From Archangium lansingense (GTDB lineage: Bacteria > Myxococcota > Myxococcia > Myxococcales > Myxococcaceae): DNA of 64,000 nucleotides. Position 1 is the stretch's first letter; each line of letters starts with the position of its first letter. Positions 50,707-58,541 of the stretch are shown piece after piece. The notes below the pieces were generated by a model. That model saw only the letters and a program-made list of their open reading frames with translations, did no database searches and was not told the DNA's origin. A program made the translations under genes and the position numbers. Location of the stretch: positions 5,580,001 to 5,644,000 of the forward strand of contig NZ_JAPNKA010000001.1 in assembly GCF_026626635.1 (NCBI RefSeq). Reading direction: 5' to 3'.

Positions 50707-51277
50707 GGTTCTCGAGGACGAAGTCCCAGTTCACGAGCTTCTCGAGGAACGTGTCGATGTACTTCGGGCGAGCGTTGCGGAAGTCGATGTAATACGCGTG
50801 CTCCCACACGTCGATGGTCAGCAGGGCCTTCTGGCCGTGCTTGAGCGGCAGATCCGCGTTGCCCGTCTTGGTCACCGCGAGCTTGCCCTTCTCGAGCACG
50901 AGCCAGGCCCACCCCGAGCCGAACTGCGTCGCGGCGGCGGTTGCGAACTCCTCGCGGAAGCGCTCGAACGAACCGAAGTCGCGCGTGATGGCATCCGCGA
51001 GATCACCGGTCGGGCGTCCACCCCCGTTCGGCTTCATGCAATTCCAGTAGAACGTGTGGTTCCACACCTGGGCGGCGTTGTTGAAGACACCTCCCTCACT
51101 GTTGAGGATGACCTCCTCGAGCGACCGGCTCGCCTCGGGCTTGCCCTCGAGCAGCTTGTTCAGGTTCGTCACGTACGCTGCGTGGTGCTTGCCGTGGTGG
51201 TACTCGAGCGTCTCCGCGCTGATGTGAGGGGCGAGGGCATCCTTCTTGTAGGGTAGCTCGGGGAGGGTAAACGGCAT
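50693..51277 (-). CDS. sodB: Iron superoxide dismutase
   Basis: The 194-residue protein is a Fe/Mn-type SOD, nearer the E. coli FeSOD sequence than MnSOD. Metal-site and signature segments include EYHHGKHHAAYV, NNAAQVWNHTFYWNCMKPN, FGSGWAWLV and DVWEHAYYIDFRNARPKY. It dismutes superoxide to hydrogen peroxide and oxygen in the cytoplasm. AAAGGACG precedes the ATG. It lies 42 bases after the flavin reductase stop on the same strand and is probably co-transcribed with it. Confidence 0.96.
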   Translation of the reverse strand: MPFTLPELPYKKDALAPHISAETLEYHHGKHHAAYVTNLNKLLEGKPEASRSLEEVILNSEGGVFNNAAQVWNHTFYWNCMKPNGGGRPTGDLADAITRDFGSFERFREEFATAAATQFGSGWAWLVLEKGKLAVTKTGNADLPLKHGQKALLTIDVWEHAYYIDFRNARPKYIDTFLEKLVNWDFVLENLKGR

Positions 51278-51319
51278 GAGGTACGTCCTTTCGTTGTAGG
51301 CGGTGATGGGAAGGTGCTT

Positions 51320-51796
51320 CTACAGGGCCGTGACGGCTCGATACGCGCGGTTCCAGTATAGGAGGGGTTCTCGCTCCTCTCCGCGGCGAACGTTGACCAC
51401 CTGTCCGATGAGCAGCAGATGGTCTCCATAGCGGTGCAGGTCGCGCAAGGTGCACGAGAGACCCGCCAGGCAGTCTCGGGCGAAGGCGTCATCGTCGAAT
51501 GCGGCGTCCTCCGCCTCTCCCTTCGAGCACCGCACGGCGATGTCTCGTTGGGCAGAGGCGAGAATGCTCACGCTGAAGCGACCGGACGCTTGCACCCGCT
51601 TCAGGGTACGAGAGCTTTCCGAGAGGGCAACCACCACGAGCGGTGGTGTCAACGAGAGCGAGTTGAAGGAGCTCACGGTCGTCGCCGCGAGGCCTTGTTC
51701 GTCACGGACCGAGACGACCGCTACACCGCTCGCCCATCGCGCCAGCGCCTCCCGGAAGTCGGGGGCGCTCACGCCTTCTGGAGTGCTCTGACTCAT
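51320..51796 (-). CDS. Flavin reductase-like protein
   Basis: The 158-residue protein has a split-barrel flavin-binding fold of the HpaC/FRP group: FREALARWASGVAVVSV, TVSSFNSLSLTPPLVVVAL, SGRFSVSILA, LLLIGQVVNV and PLLYWNRAYR. It supplies reduced FMN/FAD to a partner monooxygenase or reacts with oxygen. Pairing with superoxide dismutase downstream is chemically sensible because reduced flavins generate superoxide. A direct and inverted repeat region lies just upstream at 51823-51858. Confidence 0.88.
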   Translation of the reverse strand: MSQSTPEGVSAPDFREALARWASGVAVVSVRDEQGLAATTVSSFNSLSLTPPLVVVALSESSRTLKRVQASGRFSVSILASAQRDIAVRCSKGEAEDAAFDDDAFARDCLAGLSCTLRDLHRYGDHLLLIGQVVNVRRGEEREPLLYWNRAYRAVTAL

Positions 51797-51822
51797 GCCT
51801 CCGCTGTACCTGAACGCGGACC

Positions 51823-51858
51823 ATATGTCAGCAGCTTGGCCAATATGTTGGCAGATTG
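51823..51858 (-). promoter_or_regulatory. Direct repeat and inverted repeat upstream of the flavin reductase-sodB operon
   Basis: ATATGTCAGCAGCTTG (51823-51838) and ATATGTTGGCAGATTG (51843-51858) are 13/16 identical and 20 bases apart. Within them GCCAA-TATG-TTGGC (51839-51852) is a perfect inverted repeat and TTGGCCAA (51836-51843) a palindrome. The region is 27-62 bases from the flavin reductase ATG, a natural operator position. Confidence 0.5.
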
Positions 51859-51895
51859 CTAATGCGACAACACCGTGACGGCTCGCCGCAGGCGT

Positions 51896-52717
51896 CTAGT
51901 GGGCGAGCATGGCCAGCGCGCGCCGATAGAAGACCATGTGCCTTGGCAGGACGGTATCGCGCCCGATGAAGCGGCGGGTGACTTCCTCGAAGTCCCCGTT
52001 GTCCGCCACGGTGTTGAGGTCACGGCTGGTCCAGTACCAGCCTGCTACACGGAAACCCACCTCGGGGTTCGCGGCGAGATCGGGGTTGTTCTCCAGGTCG
52101 AGGCCCAGCGCCTTGCCGGCTGCGCGGTAGTTGGCCCGGCCGGTGAGCAGGAGGGGGCCGCGGCCCTTGTAGCGTGAGCCGTCTCCAGGCTGCACATTGC
52201 CCAGGTCTTCTCGACCCTCGTACTGCTCGCCTGAGTCCGGTTCCTCGAGGAGGTTGAGCTGGCCAGTCACGAAGGCGAGTTGGGCGAGGAAGGCCGCCTG
52301 GCGCTGGGGAGTCGTGATATCTGCCTCGGTCATTGCCTTGTTGAGGTGCGGCAGCAACTCCGTGGCCCGCATCTCCGAGCAGTTGGGCATCACGGTTCGC
52401 AACTGCTCCAAGGAGAGCTCCGGCCCTTCGGGCGCCTCCCCCTCTGGAGATCGGAAATGGACGCCAAGCTCTCGCCAGGTGTCGGAGTCCACGATGCCGT
52501 CCACACTCATCCCTCGGTCCTGTTGGAAGGACTGCACCGCGTCCTCAGTCTGCAAGCCGAAGAAGCCATCCGTCGGGCCGGGGTTGAAGCCGGCTGCTAT
52601 CAGCCTGCGCTGCAGCTCGATGACCAACGGGCCATGCGAGCCCTTATGCAGTACGAGGGGCTGGCCCAGGGAGGTGAGTTGAAGGAACGTCGTATCGATC
52701 TCGGTAGGAGTTGGCAT
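51896..52717 (-). CDS. Peptidoglycan-binding / GH19-like protein lacking the catalytic HESG
   Basis: The 273-residue protein has an N-terminal peptidoglycan-binding domain (about 25-83; HGPLVIELQRRLIAAGF, TEDAVQSFQQDRG) and a GH19 chitinase/endolysin-like domain (about 103-270). In active relatives as I know them, the second helix reads AHESGG; here positions 149-152 read FVTG (AFLAQLAFVTGQL), so the catalytic Glu is absent. The rest is intact: EQYEGREDLGN, QPGDGSRYKGRG, LTGRANY. The fold is therefore likely a binding protein rather than a hydrolase. No signal peptide is present. Confidence 0.85.
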   Translation of the reverse strand: MPTPTEIDTTFLQLTSLGQPLVLHKGSHGPLVIELQRRLIAAGFNPGPTDGFFGLQTEDAVQSFQQDRGMSVDGIVDSDTWRELGVHFRSPEGEAPEGPELSLEQLRTVMPNCSEMRATELLPHLNKAMTEADITTPQRQAAFLAQLAFVTGQLNLLEEPDSGEQYEGREDLGNVQPGDGSRYKGRGPLLLTGRANYRAAGKALGLDLENNPDLAANPEVGFRVAGWYWTSRDLNTVADNGDFEEVTRRFIGRDTVLPRHMVFYRRALAMLAH

Positions 52718-52857
52718 GGGGAACCTCCTTCTGATTCAAGGTGCGGCGGTCCCAGCGGCTTTGTGAAGGCTTACAACTCCCAGACAGGCGTCCGCTCCCT
52801 GCCGGCGGAAGGAGGGGAGCCCGGCTCCCCTCCGAGCGAGAGTGCTGAACCTGGTCC

Positions 52858-54033
52858 CTACTTTCGGTAGTGTAGGCCGGAGAAGCCCACGCCCATGCCG
52901 CCGCAGATACCCTCGCTGTTGACGTAGAGCGCGTTGTTGAGCAGGCGCATCCGCACCACGCAGCCCCGATCGTCCTCTTTCGCCCCGGGGTTCTCCACGT
53001 ACTCGACGGTGGGGCCGGAGACGGTGATCGTCGATTCGAAGTCCCCGGTGTTGGCCCCGCTGGTGGCCTCGCCATTCACCTGGATGCTCTGCGGGCCCTT
53101 CGCGCGGATGGTGACGGAGGAGCTCGAGGACGGGTTCGCCTGGTCCCAGGTGCCCACCCACTCCTCCGGTTTCTTCCCGAGTGACGCGCCCCCTACGGGG
53201 AGCTCGAGCGGCTTGCGCTCCAGGGCACTCTCGGGCAGCCAGCCGACAGTCTTCTTCCCCTTGGCACTCCGATACTGGGCACAGACGAAGCCGTTCTTCT
53301 TGAGGTCGTCCTCAGACAGCTCCACGCCATCGTTCTCCACGAGGTAGGCCTTCTTGCGCGATTTGCACTCACCGCTCGCAGGGCAGGGCACTGGATCGGA
53401 GAAGAAGTACGCGCGGCCCTCGGGGGCACCCCCCTTCACGGCAGCAGCCAGGAACGGGTGGAAACGGAGGCCTTCCTTGCACACGTTTCCGGACTCCAAC
53501 TGGTCGAAGCGCTCTATCTCCGCCGCCAGCTTCTGCGCACTGCACCGCTGTGCAATCTCCTCTGGACGCGTCTTGCGCTTCGCCGAGACCGAGGTGAGAG
53601 GCATGTCCTCGAAGCGCACCCGCCACGCCTCGATGGCGGGCGGTGGCTTCTGGAGGGAGCCGGGCTCGTTCGTGAAGTATTCCGCCTCATCTCCTCCAGT
53701 GAGCGCCACCCAGAGGTGGCCTCCCGGCTCGAGCATCACGATGCCTCGGTCTGGCAGCCCGCGGACGTTTCCCTCGAAGGTGAAGGCCCCCTTCGCATCG
53801 GGCCCCTCCGCGGAGATAGAGCTCATCTTCTCCTTCAGCGAATCGTATTCATCCTTCGACAGGAGCTCGCGCAGGTAGCAGGAGATGCGCGGGTCATCGA
53901 AGATCTTCCCCGGATTGTCCCTGGCGTATTTCGCCAGCCGTTCACGGTCGAAGACATCCGCTGGCGCCGCGAGCGCGCTCCCCGAGGCGACCAGCAGCCC
54001 GACGCACACCCCACCCAAAGTCCAACGTCGCAT
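52858..54033 (-). CDS. Secreted protein of unknown function, Cys-containing
   Basis: The 391-residue protein has a signal peptide (MRRWTLGGVCVGLLVAS to LAAP). The middle region contains an SH3-like fragment (FVCAQYRSAKGKKTVGWLPES) and several cysteines, and the C-terminal region (about 295-391) looks like a beta-sandwich (SSSVTIRAKGPQSI, GDFESTITVSGPTVEY, YVNSEGICGGMGVGFSG). I do not recognise the family as a whole. It may be exported to the periplasm or surface. It is followed by the GH19-like gene 140 bases downstream. Confidence 0.75.
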   Translation of the reverse strand: MRRWTLGGVCVGLLVASGSALAAPADVFDRERLAKYARDNPGKIFDDPRISCYLRELLSKDEYDSLKEKMSSISAEGPDAKGAFTFEGNVRGLPDRGIVMLEPGGHLWVALTGGDEAEYFTNEPGSLQKPPPAIEAWRVRFEDMPLTSVSAKRKTRPEEIAQRCSAQKLAAEIERFDQLESGNVCKEGLRFHPFLAAAVKGGAPEGRAYFFSDPVPCPASGECKSRKKAYLVENDGVELSEDDLKKNGFVCAQYRSAKGKKTVGWLPESALERKPLELPVGGASLGKKPEEWVGTWDQANPSSSSSVTIRAKGPQSIQVNGEATSGANTGDFESTITVSGPTVEYVENPGAKEDDRGCVVRMRLLNNALYVNSEGICGGMGVGFSGLHYRK

Positions 54034-54361
54034 GTGTGTTCATCCCTCCCGGAGCTGGAGGCCCAGCTCTTCACGGAGAGAATCACCATGGATGCGCCTG
54101 CTTCTCCAGTCCGAACGGCAGGAGGGGGGAGAGGGCTCATGGCTGCATCGCGCCATTGTCCCGGTCTCCTGAAGTACCTGTGCGTACCGTTCGCGGCCAA
54201 ATCCTCCGGCGGTATAGAAGAGGGGCGCAGACGGAGGCGGTGCCATGGCGGACACGAGGCGCGGGAAGCTGCGGAGACTGGGACCCTTCCGGCTTGGAAG
54301 GGCGCACGGGGACGACGCTTTGACGAGGGTAGGGGCGTACCAAGCGTACGAAGCCGGTGTG
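54034..54361. other. Intergenic region without a supported gene
   Basis: These 328 bases lie between the secreted protein and the 281-residue gene. I find no domain or coding-like frame. They should contain the promoter of the secreted protein; no clear repeats, hairpin or sigma-54 element stood out. Confidence 0.4.
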
Positions 54362-55207
54362 CTACTCGTCCTCCTTCGTTGGCTGGGCTCCGGCTTCTCT
54401 GGTCTCCTCGAGCGCAACCACCCTCTTGTGCTCTTCCCAATCCTTCAAGGCAGACGCCACATGGTGGAGCGTGTGGCGCTTCAGCCTCTTGTGGTGCACC
54501 GCCAGGTAGTCTTCCCCGGCGATGACGATGAATGTTTCGAGGGGATCGGGGTGGTTCTCCAGCCATTGCTCCGCGTGAGCTCGCGTGGGGAATGAGGGGC
54601 CTCCCAGTGGGATTCCGTTCGTGGTGAGGGCCTTGATGACCGGCTCGATGACGTAATCACGATACATGTCGCGGGTGTTGTCCTCGCGCACATACCAGAA
54701 TTGGTAGTACTCATCGCCAATGAGGATGTGTGCTGGGCTCGGTGGTTCCGCGACGCCTTTCAGCCATTCCTCCGCCTCCTCTTGGCTGGTGAACTGCGCT
54801 ATGGCTATTGGCGCATACTGATGATGGTTGATGAAGAAATCCTCGGCATCTCCGGTCTGGCCAGTGTCAGCAATGAAGTCGAGAAGGGCGATGAGAACGC
54901 GTACGTGCTGCTTCTGCTCGGGTTCAGGCACTTCGCGAAGGACCTTCAGGAGCAGATCGATTGCTGGCTGTGAGAGGTCACCGCTGTCAGCGTTCAAGGC
55001 TGGGCTTGCCTTGGAGGGCTCTCCAGGCTCCAGCGCTTCGAGATAATCTTCGAAGCGGTAGATCTGCCCGGTCACGTGCACGAAATTCCTGCTTTCGCCC
55101 ACGTAGCTCCAGAGTCGCTTTTCGTCCTCGCTGCCTTGTGCCATCGCTGCCTGCCAACGCAATCCGGCAAACCTCGCAGCGCCTGCAAGTGTCTCGTAGA
55201 TCTTCAC
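54362..55207 (-). CDS. Protein with two tandem C-terminal repeats, coupled to a lipoprotein
   Basis: The 281-residue protein starts with GTG 55207 that overlaps the TGA of the upstream lipoprotein gene (GTGA). The N-terminal half is helical (KIYETLAGAARFAGLRW, FVHVTGQIYRFEDYLEAL). The C-terminal half contains two related units: IAQFTSQEEAEEWLKG with ILIGDEYYQFWYV, and GPSFPTRAHAEQWLENH with FIVIAGEDYLAVHH. No family was recognised. The coupling to a short lipoprotein suggests that the two products act together, for example as an effector and its partner; this is inferred. Confidence 0.75.
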   Translation of the reverse strand: MKIYETLAGAARFAGLRWQAAMAQGSEDEKRLWSYVGESRNFVHVTGQIYRFEDYLEALEPGEPSKASPALNADSGDLSQPAIDLLLKVLREVPEPEQKQHVRVLIALLDFIADTGQTGDAEDFFINHHQYAPIAIAQFTSQEEAEEWLKGVAEPPSPAHILIGDEYYQFWYVREDNTRDMYRDYVIEPVIKALTTNGIPLGGPSFPTRAHAEQWLENHPDPLETFIVIAGEDYLAVHHKRLKRHTLHHVASALKDWEEHKRVVALEETREAGAQPTKEDE

Positions 55208-55599
55208 CTGCGAACCTCTGCGAACATCACGAGCGGTGTCAGGACAAGTGCCCCACCTGCTGAGCCAACGGCTACGACCGTGAAGGCGACACCCGCGATG
55301 ACAATGACGGTACCTACGAGGAGTTCCGTACGGTGTTGCTTGAGCCAGTTGATGGCTGGCTCTATCGCCTGGAAGTTGGGGGAATTCGTGAGCTGGAACT
55401 CTGCCACGTCGAAGCTCTCGAGTGGGACCCATTCGTGGAGCATCTGCCCATCCGCTCGTGGCTTGATGATGAGCGCGTACCTGGCCAAATCCTCGGAGCC
55501 AGCCGGTCCGGCGAGCGGATAGCGCGTCGTACCGCAGGAAACGAGGATGAGGGCGAGGCTCACCGCCATGGTCTTTTGCGTGACTGAGGCCAGTCTCAT
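55204..55599 (-). CDS. Short lipoprotein with C-terminal membrane helix
   Basis: The 131-residue protein has a lipobox (LILVSCG, Cys about 22) after an N-terminal segment MRLASVTQKTMAVSLA. A soluble stretch (MLHEWVPLESFDVAEFQL) is followed by a long hydrophobic helix (LLVGTVIVIAGVAFTVVAVG) and a Gly-rich end. The protein is short for a lipoprotein toxin of the Sit type seen in myxobacteria. Its head-to-tail coupling with the 281-residue protein recalls such pairs, but no toxin domain is visible. Confidence 0.75.
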   Translation of the reverse strand: MRLASVTQKTMAVSLALILVSCGTTRYPLAGPAGSEDLARYALIIKPRADGQMLHEWVPLESFDVAEFQLTNSPNFQAIEPAINWLKQHRTELLVGTVIVIAGVAFTVVAVGSAGGALVLTPLVMFAEVRR

Positions 55600-55796
55600 C
55601 TGGGTTCCGTCCCGCGATAGAGTCCACCGTCCGATTGTAGGGGGCGGGTGCCCATACCATGAGCCACTGCCGCAGGTAAGAGCCCCGCTGCGCGCGGGTC
55701 AGTGAGAGGAAGGTCACCCATCAGGGCGGATGGGGTGTGGGGGCTGTAACACGGACTCGCCTTGCCGTCCCGGCTCCCGGAGAATGGTGGCTGCGT

Positions 55797-57494
55797 ATGC
55801 CTCAGCCCCATCGTTCAGACACCTTGGCTCCGGTCGGCACCCAACTGCTCGCCGAGCACCTCCGGTCGGACGTCGCCGCCCGAGAAGCCTCCGTGACCTG
55901 GTTCAACAGTGGGGTGGCCTCCTTCTTTCTGCTGTGCGCGGTGGGCCTGAGCCCGCAGCTCGGATGGCCCCGGGCTCTCACCATCATCAGCAGCTGCGCG
56001 GTCTACGCCCTGTACTACGGGTGGATCTCCTGGGTGCTGCGGCGGGGGTGGTTTCACCCCGCCATCTGCTGGTTCAACCTCTGCCTGGAGACCGGTGCCG
56101 GAGTCTGGCTCTTCGCCTACGACATCATCTTCGCGGATGCGGAGCAGGCGCTCTCCAATCCCGCGGCCGTCCTCTGGAGCACGCTCATCGTGCTCGCGGC
56201 GCTGCGCTCCAAGCGCCACGCCCTCTTCGCGGGATGTCTCGTGGCCGCCGAGATGCTTCTGCTCTACTTCTTCGTGGCCCTGCCGCGCCTGCCGCCGCCC
56301 GTACCGGTGATGTTCTCGCCGCCCCTCATGGTGCAGCGCGCCGTCTACTACTTCATCACGGGCGGCATGGCGGCGATGGTGGCCGGTCACATTGCGCGTA
56401 AGGCCGAGGAGGCCCTGCACGCCATCCGGGCCAAGGAGCTGCTGGGCAAGTACTTCCTCCACGAGCGGCTGGGCGTGGGGGGCATGGCCGAGGTGTTCCG
56501 CGCCACCTACAGCCCGGAGGGCGGTTTCGAGAAGGTGGTGGCCATCAAGCGCATCCTCCCGGCCTACGCCGGGGATGAGGACTTCGTCACGCTCTTCCGC
56601 CGCGAGGCGGAGCTGGGCTCGCTCCTCAACCATCCCAACATCATCCAGGTGCTGGACGTGGGCCGCTTCGCGGACACCTACTTCATGGCGATGGAGCACA
56701 TCGAGGGCGTGTCCCTGCGTGAGCTGCTCAAGAGCCATGGGCCCCTGCCGCCGGAAGTGGTGGCGTACATCGGGGCCGAGCTGGGCGAGGCGCTCGACTA
56801 TGTGCATCGGCGCACCTCGAGCAATGGTGTGCTGCTGCGGCTCGTCCACCGGGACGTGAATCCTCCGAACATCCTTCTGTCGCGCATTGGCGAGGTGAAG
56901 CTGGGGGATTTCGGGGTGGCGCGGGCAGCCATCCATGTTCGCCTCACCCAGGCGGACCGGGTGCGCGGCAAGTTGGGCTACATGGCGCCAGAGCAGGCCC
57001 GGGGCGAGTCCTTCGATGGGCGCGCGGATCTCTTCGCGCTCGGCGCCACGCTGCACGAGGCCCTCACGGGCAAGCCCCTCTTCAAGGGGGAAGACATCTC
57101 CGAGCGGCTGAAGCCCACCGCTCCTTTGTCACTCCTGCCGCCCTCGGCCTTCCGTCCGGACGTGCCCCCGGAACTGGATGCCGCCATCATGGACCTGCTC
57201 CAGTGGCGGACGGATGCTCGTACTCCGAGAGGGAAGCGGCTGCGCGAGCAGCTATGTGGGCTGACAGGAGCGCACGCGCCCTATCCTCATGGACAGCAAG
57301 CCTTGGCCCGGCTGATCCATGAAGCCCTGGTGCACAAGGCGCATTCGGAGGCCCCGCGCAACGAGGAGCCCGCCACCGAGGGCCCCACGCAAGCCATGGG
57401 CGAGGAAGAGCCCACGGCCGTTGTGGAGCTGACGGACAAGAGGTTGGTGACGACTGGGAGTGCTGCTGGCGGCGGCCGCGGCCAGCAGGGGTGA
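55797..57494 (+). CDS. Membrane Ser/Thr protein kinase with N-terminal transmembrane domain
   Basis: The 565-residue protein starts at ATG 55797 (a GTG at 55737 is less likely). Residues about 35-200 hold five or six membrane helices. The kinase domain (about 216-480) has the glycine loop GVGGMAEVF, VAIKR (Lys), HRDVNPPN (catalytic loop, about 350) and LGDFGVAR; GYMAPEQARG follows the activation segment. The tail (about 510-565) is acidic and Thr/Glu-rich. Most myxobacterial STKs have the kinase at the N-terminus and the membrane span at its end, so this order is reversed. Confidence 0.9.
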   Translation: MPQPHRSDTLAPVGTQLLAEHLRSDVAAREASVTWFNSGVASFFLLCAVGLSPQLGWPRALTIISSCAVYALYYGWISWVLRRGWFHPAICWFNLCLETGAGVWLFAYDIIFADAEQALSNPAAVLWSTLIVLAALRSKRHALFAGCLVAAEMLLLYFFVALPRLPPPVPVMFSPPLMVQRAVYYFITGGMAAMVAGHIARKAEEALHAIRAKELLGKYFLHERLGVGGMAEVFRATYSPEGGFEKVVAIKRILPAYAGDEDFVTLFRREAELGSLLNHPNIIQVLDVGRFADTYFMAMEHIEGVSLRELLKSHGPLPPEVVAYIGAELGEALDYVHRRTSSNGVLLRLVHRDVNPPNILLSRIGEVKLGDFGVARAAIHVRLTQADRVRGKLGYMAPEQARGESFDGRADLFALGATLHEALTGKPLFKGEDISERLKPTAPLSLLPPSAFRPDVPPELDAAIMDLLQWRTDARTPRGKRLREQLCGLTGAHAPYPHGQQALARLIHEALVHKAHSEAPRNEEPATEGPTQAMGEEEPTAVVELTDKRLVTTGSAAGGGRGQQG

Positions 57495-57550
57495 GCGGGC
57501 GCGTCCTTCCGATGACGTAGGATGATGGTCCACTCGAAAGGAGCCTTCAC

Positions 57551-58381
57551 CTGCGTTACCGCCACCTCGCCTTTGTTCTCTCGCTGGCCGCTTGTGGTTC
57601 GGACCCCGAGCCCGAACCGAAGCCTACCGAGGGTCCTCAGACCCAGGTGCTCGAGATGCCGGCGGGCGTCACCGCTGGGTCTCCGCGCTTCTCCCCCGAT
57701 GGGCAGCGGCTCTCGTTCGATTACTCCCAGAGTAACGAAGACTCGCTGGCAGTGGTGGATCGTGATGGCAAGAACCTCCAGGTGCTCGCCACGGGGTGCA
57801 CCACCTTCTGCGAGAGCGCGTGGCATCCCACCAGCGGAGAGATCTACTTCGCCACGGATGATGGCGTGAATGCGGTGGCGGCTACGGGTGGCACCCCGCG
57901 CCTGGTCCACGAGCCGTTCGGGTTCGTGTCCTCCGTGGACGTGTCGCCAGACGGCAAGTACCTGCTCTTCGACGCGTTCGATCCCGTGTTGTTCGCGCTC
58001 GCGGACAGCTCCGAGCAGGAGCTTCCCACCGACGACAACGTCTATGCGCTGCGCTTCTCCCCGGACGGGAAGAAGATGCTCTATCACGACTACTCGACCC
58101 ACTCGCTCCGTGTCCGGGAGCTCGCGACCGGTGCCACGACCACGGTGCTCGACACCGACAACTACCTCACCGGGGCGGACTGGTTCCCCGACGGCAAGCG
58201 GCTCGCGGTGATCTCCGATGAGGGGCTCGAGATCCTCACGCTTCAGGATGGGGCGGAGCCGGTGCGACAGATGGTGAAGTCGGGCAGGGCGCTCAAGGAC
58301 GTGGACGTGTCGCCAGATGGAACGGCGATCGCCTACTGCGTCAATGGGATGCGCTCGATCTTCGTGCTCACTGGCTTCTGA
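57551..58381 (+). CDS. WD40/TolB-like beta-propeller lipoprotein, apparently starting at CTG
   Basis: The coding frame is open well before the first in-frame GTG (57647) and encodes a lipobox signal (LAFVLSLAACGSDPEP). The only start-like codon that preserves it is CTG 57551, with AAAGGAG ending seven bases upstream. The 276-residue product has repeated SPDGxxLxFD / SPDGKYLLFD / SPDGKKMLYHD / SPDGTAIAYC motifs of WD40-like (TolB/PD40) propellers. It should be a cell-envelope lipoprotein, anchored by the Cys of LAAC near residue 15. It starts 57 bases after the kinase stop. Confidence 0.75.
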   Translation: MRYRHLAFVLSLAACGSDPEPEPKPTEGPQTQVLEMPAGVTAGSPRFSPDGQRLSFDYSQSNEDSLAVVDRDGKNLQVLATGCTTFCESAWHPTSGEIYFATDDGVNAVAATGGTPRLVHEPFGFVSSVDVSPDGKYLLFDAFDPVLFALADSSEQELPTDDNVYALRFSPDGKKMLYHDYSTHSLRVRELATGATTTVLDTDNYLTGADWFPDGKRLAVISDEGLEILTLQDGAEPVRQMVKSGRALKDVDVSPDGTAIAYCVNGMRSIFVLTGF

Positions 58382-58390
58382 CGGGTGCAA

Positions 58391-58467
58391 GTGGCCCGAG
58401 TCGTCGATGCTGTACGGGTAACCACGTATACTCGGGCCACTTCTCGGAATATTCTCGGCAACCGAGA
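58391..58467. other. Long inverted repeat and clustered small repeats after the propeller gene
   Basis: GTGGCCCGAGT (58391-58401) is the exact complement of ACTCGGGCCAC (58430-58440), an 11-base stem with a 28-base loop. It is followed at once by a direct repeat TTCTCGG-AATA-TTCTCGG (58441-58458 region) and a hairpin TCTCGG-CAA-CCGAGA (58453-58467). The stem can act as a terminator; the others lie in the promoter region of the next lipoprotein gene. Confidence 0.5.
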
Positions 58468-58541
58468 TGCCGGTTTAGTTCCACGAAACCACTGCGGCCG
58501 TTCGCCGGCCTTGACTGCTGGCGTTGGACGCGGAGCGAAAA

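Noticed and set aside
54136..54360. A plus-strand frame starting MADTRRGKLRRLGPF and other frames in the 54034-54361 gap
   Set aside because: They run into the opposite strand of the next gene, show no domain, and their third-position pattern is not convincing.
57522..57869. A plus-strand frame of 115 codons near the propeller gene start
   Set aside because: It is the other frame of the propeller lipoprotein; the TolB-like motifs and lipobox are in the frame from 57551.
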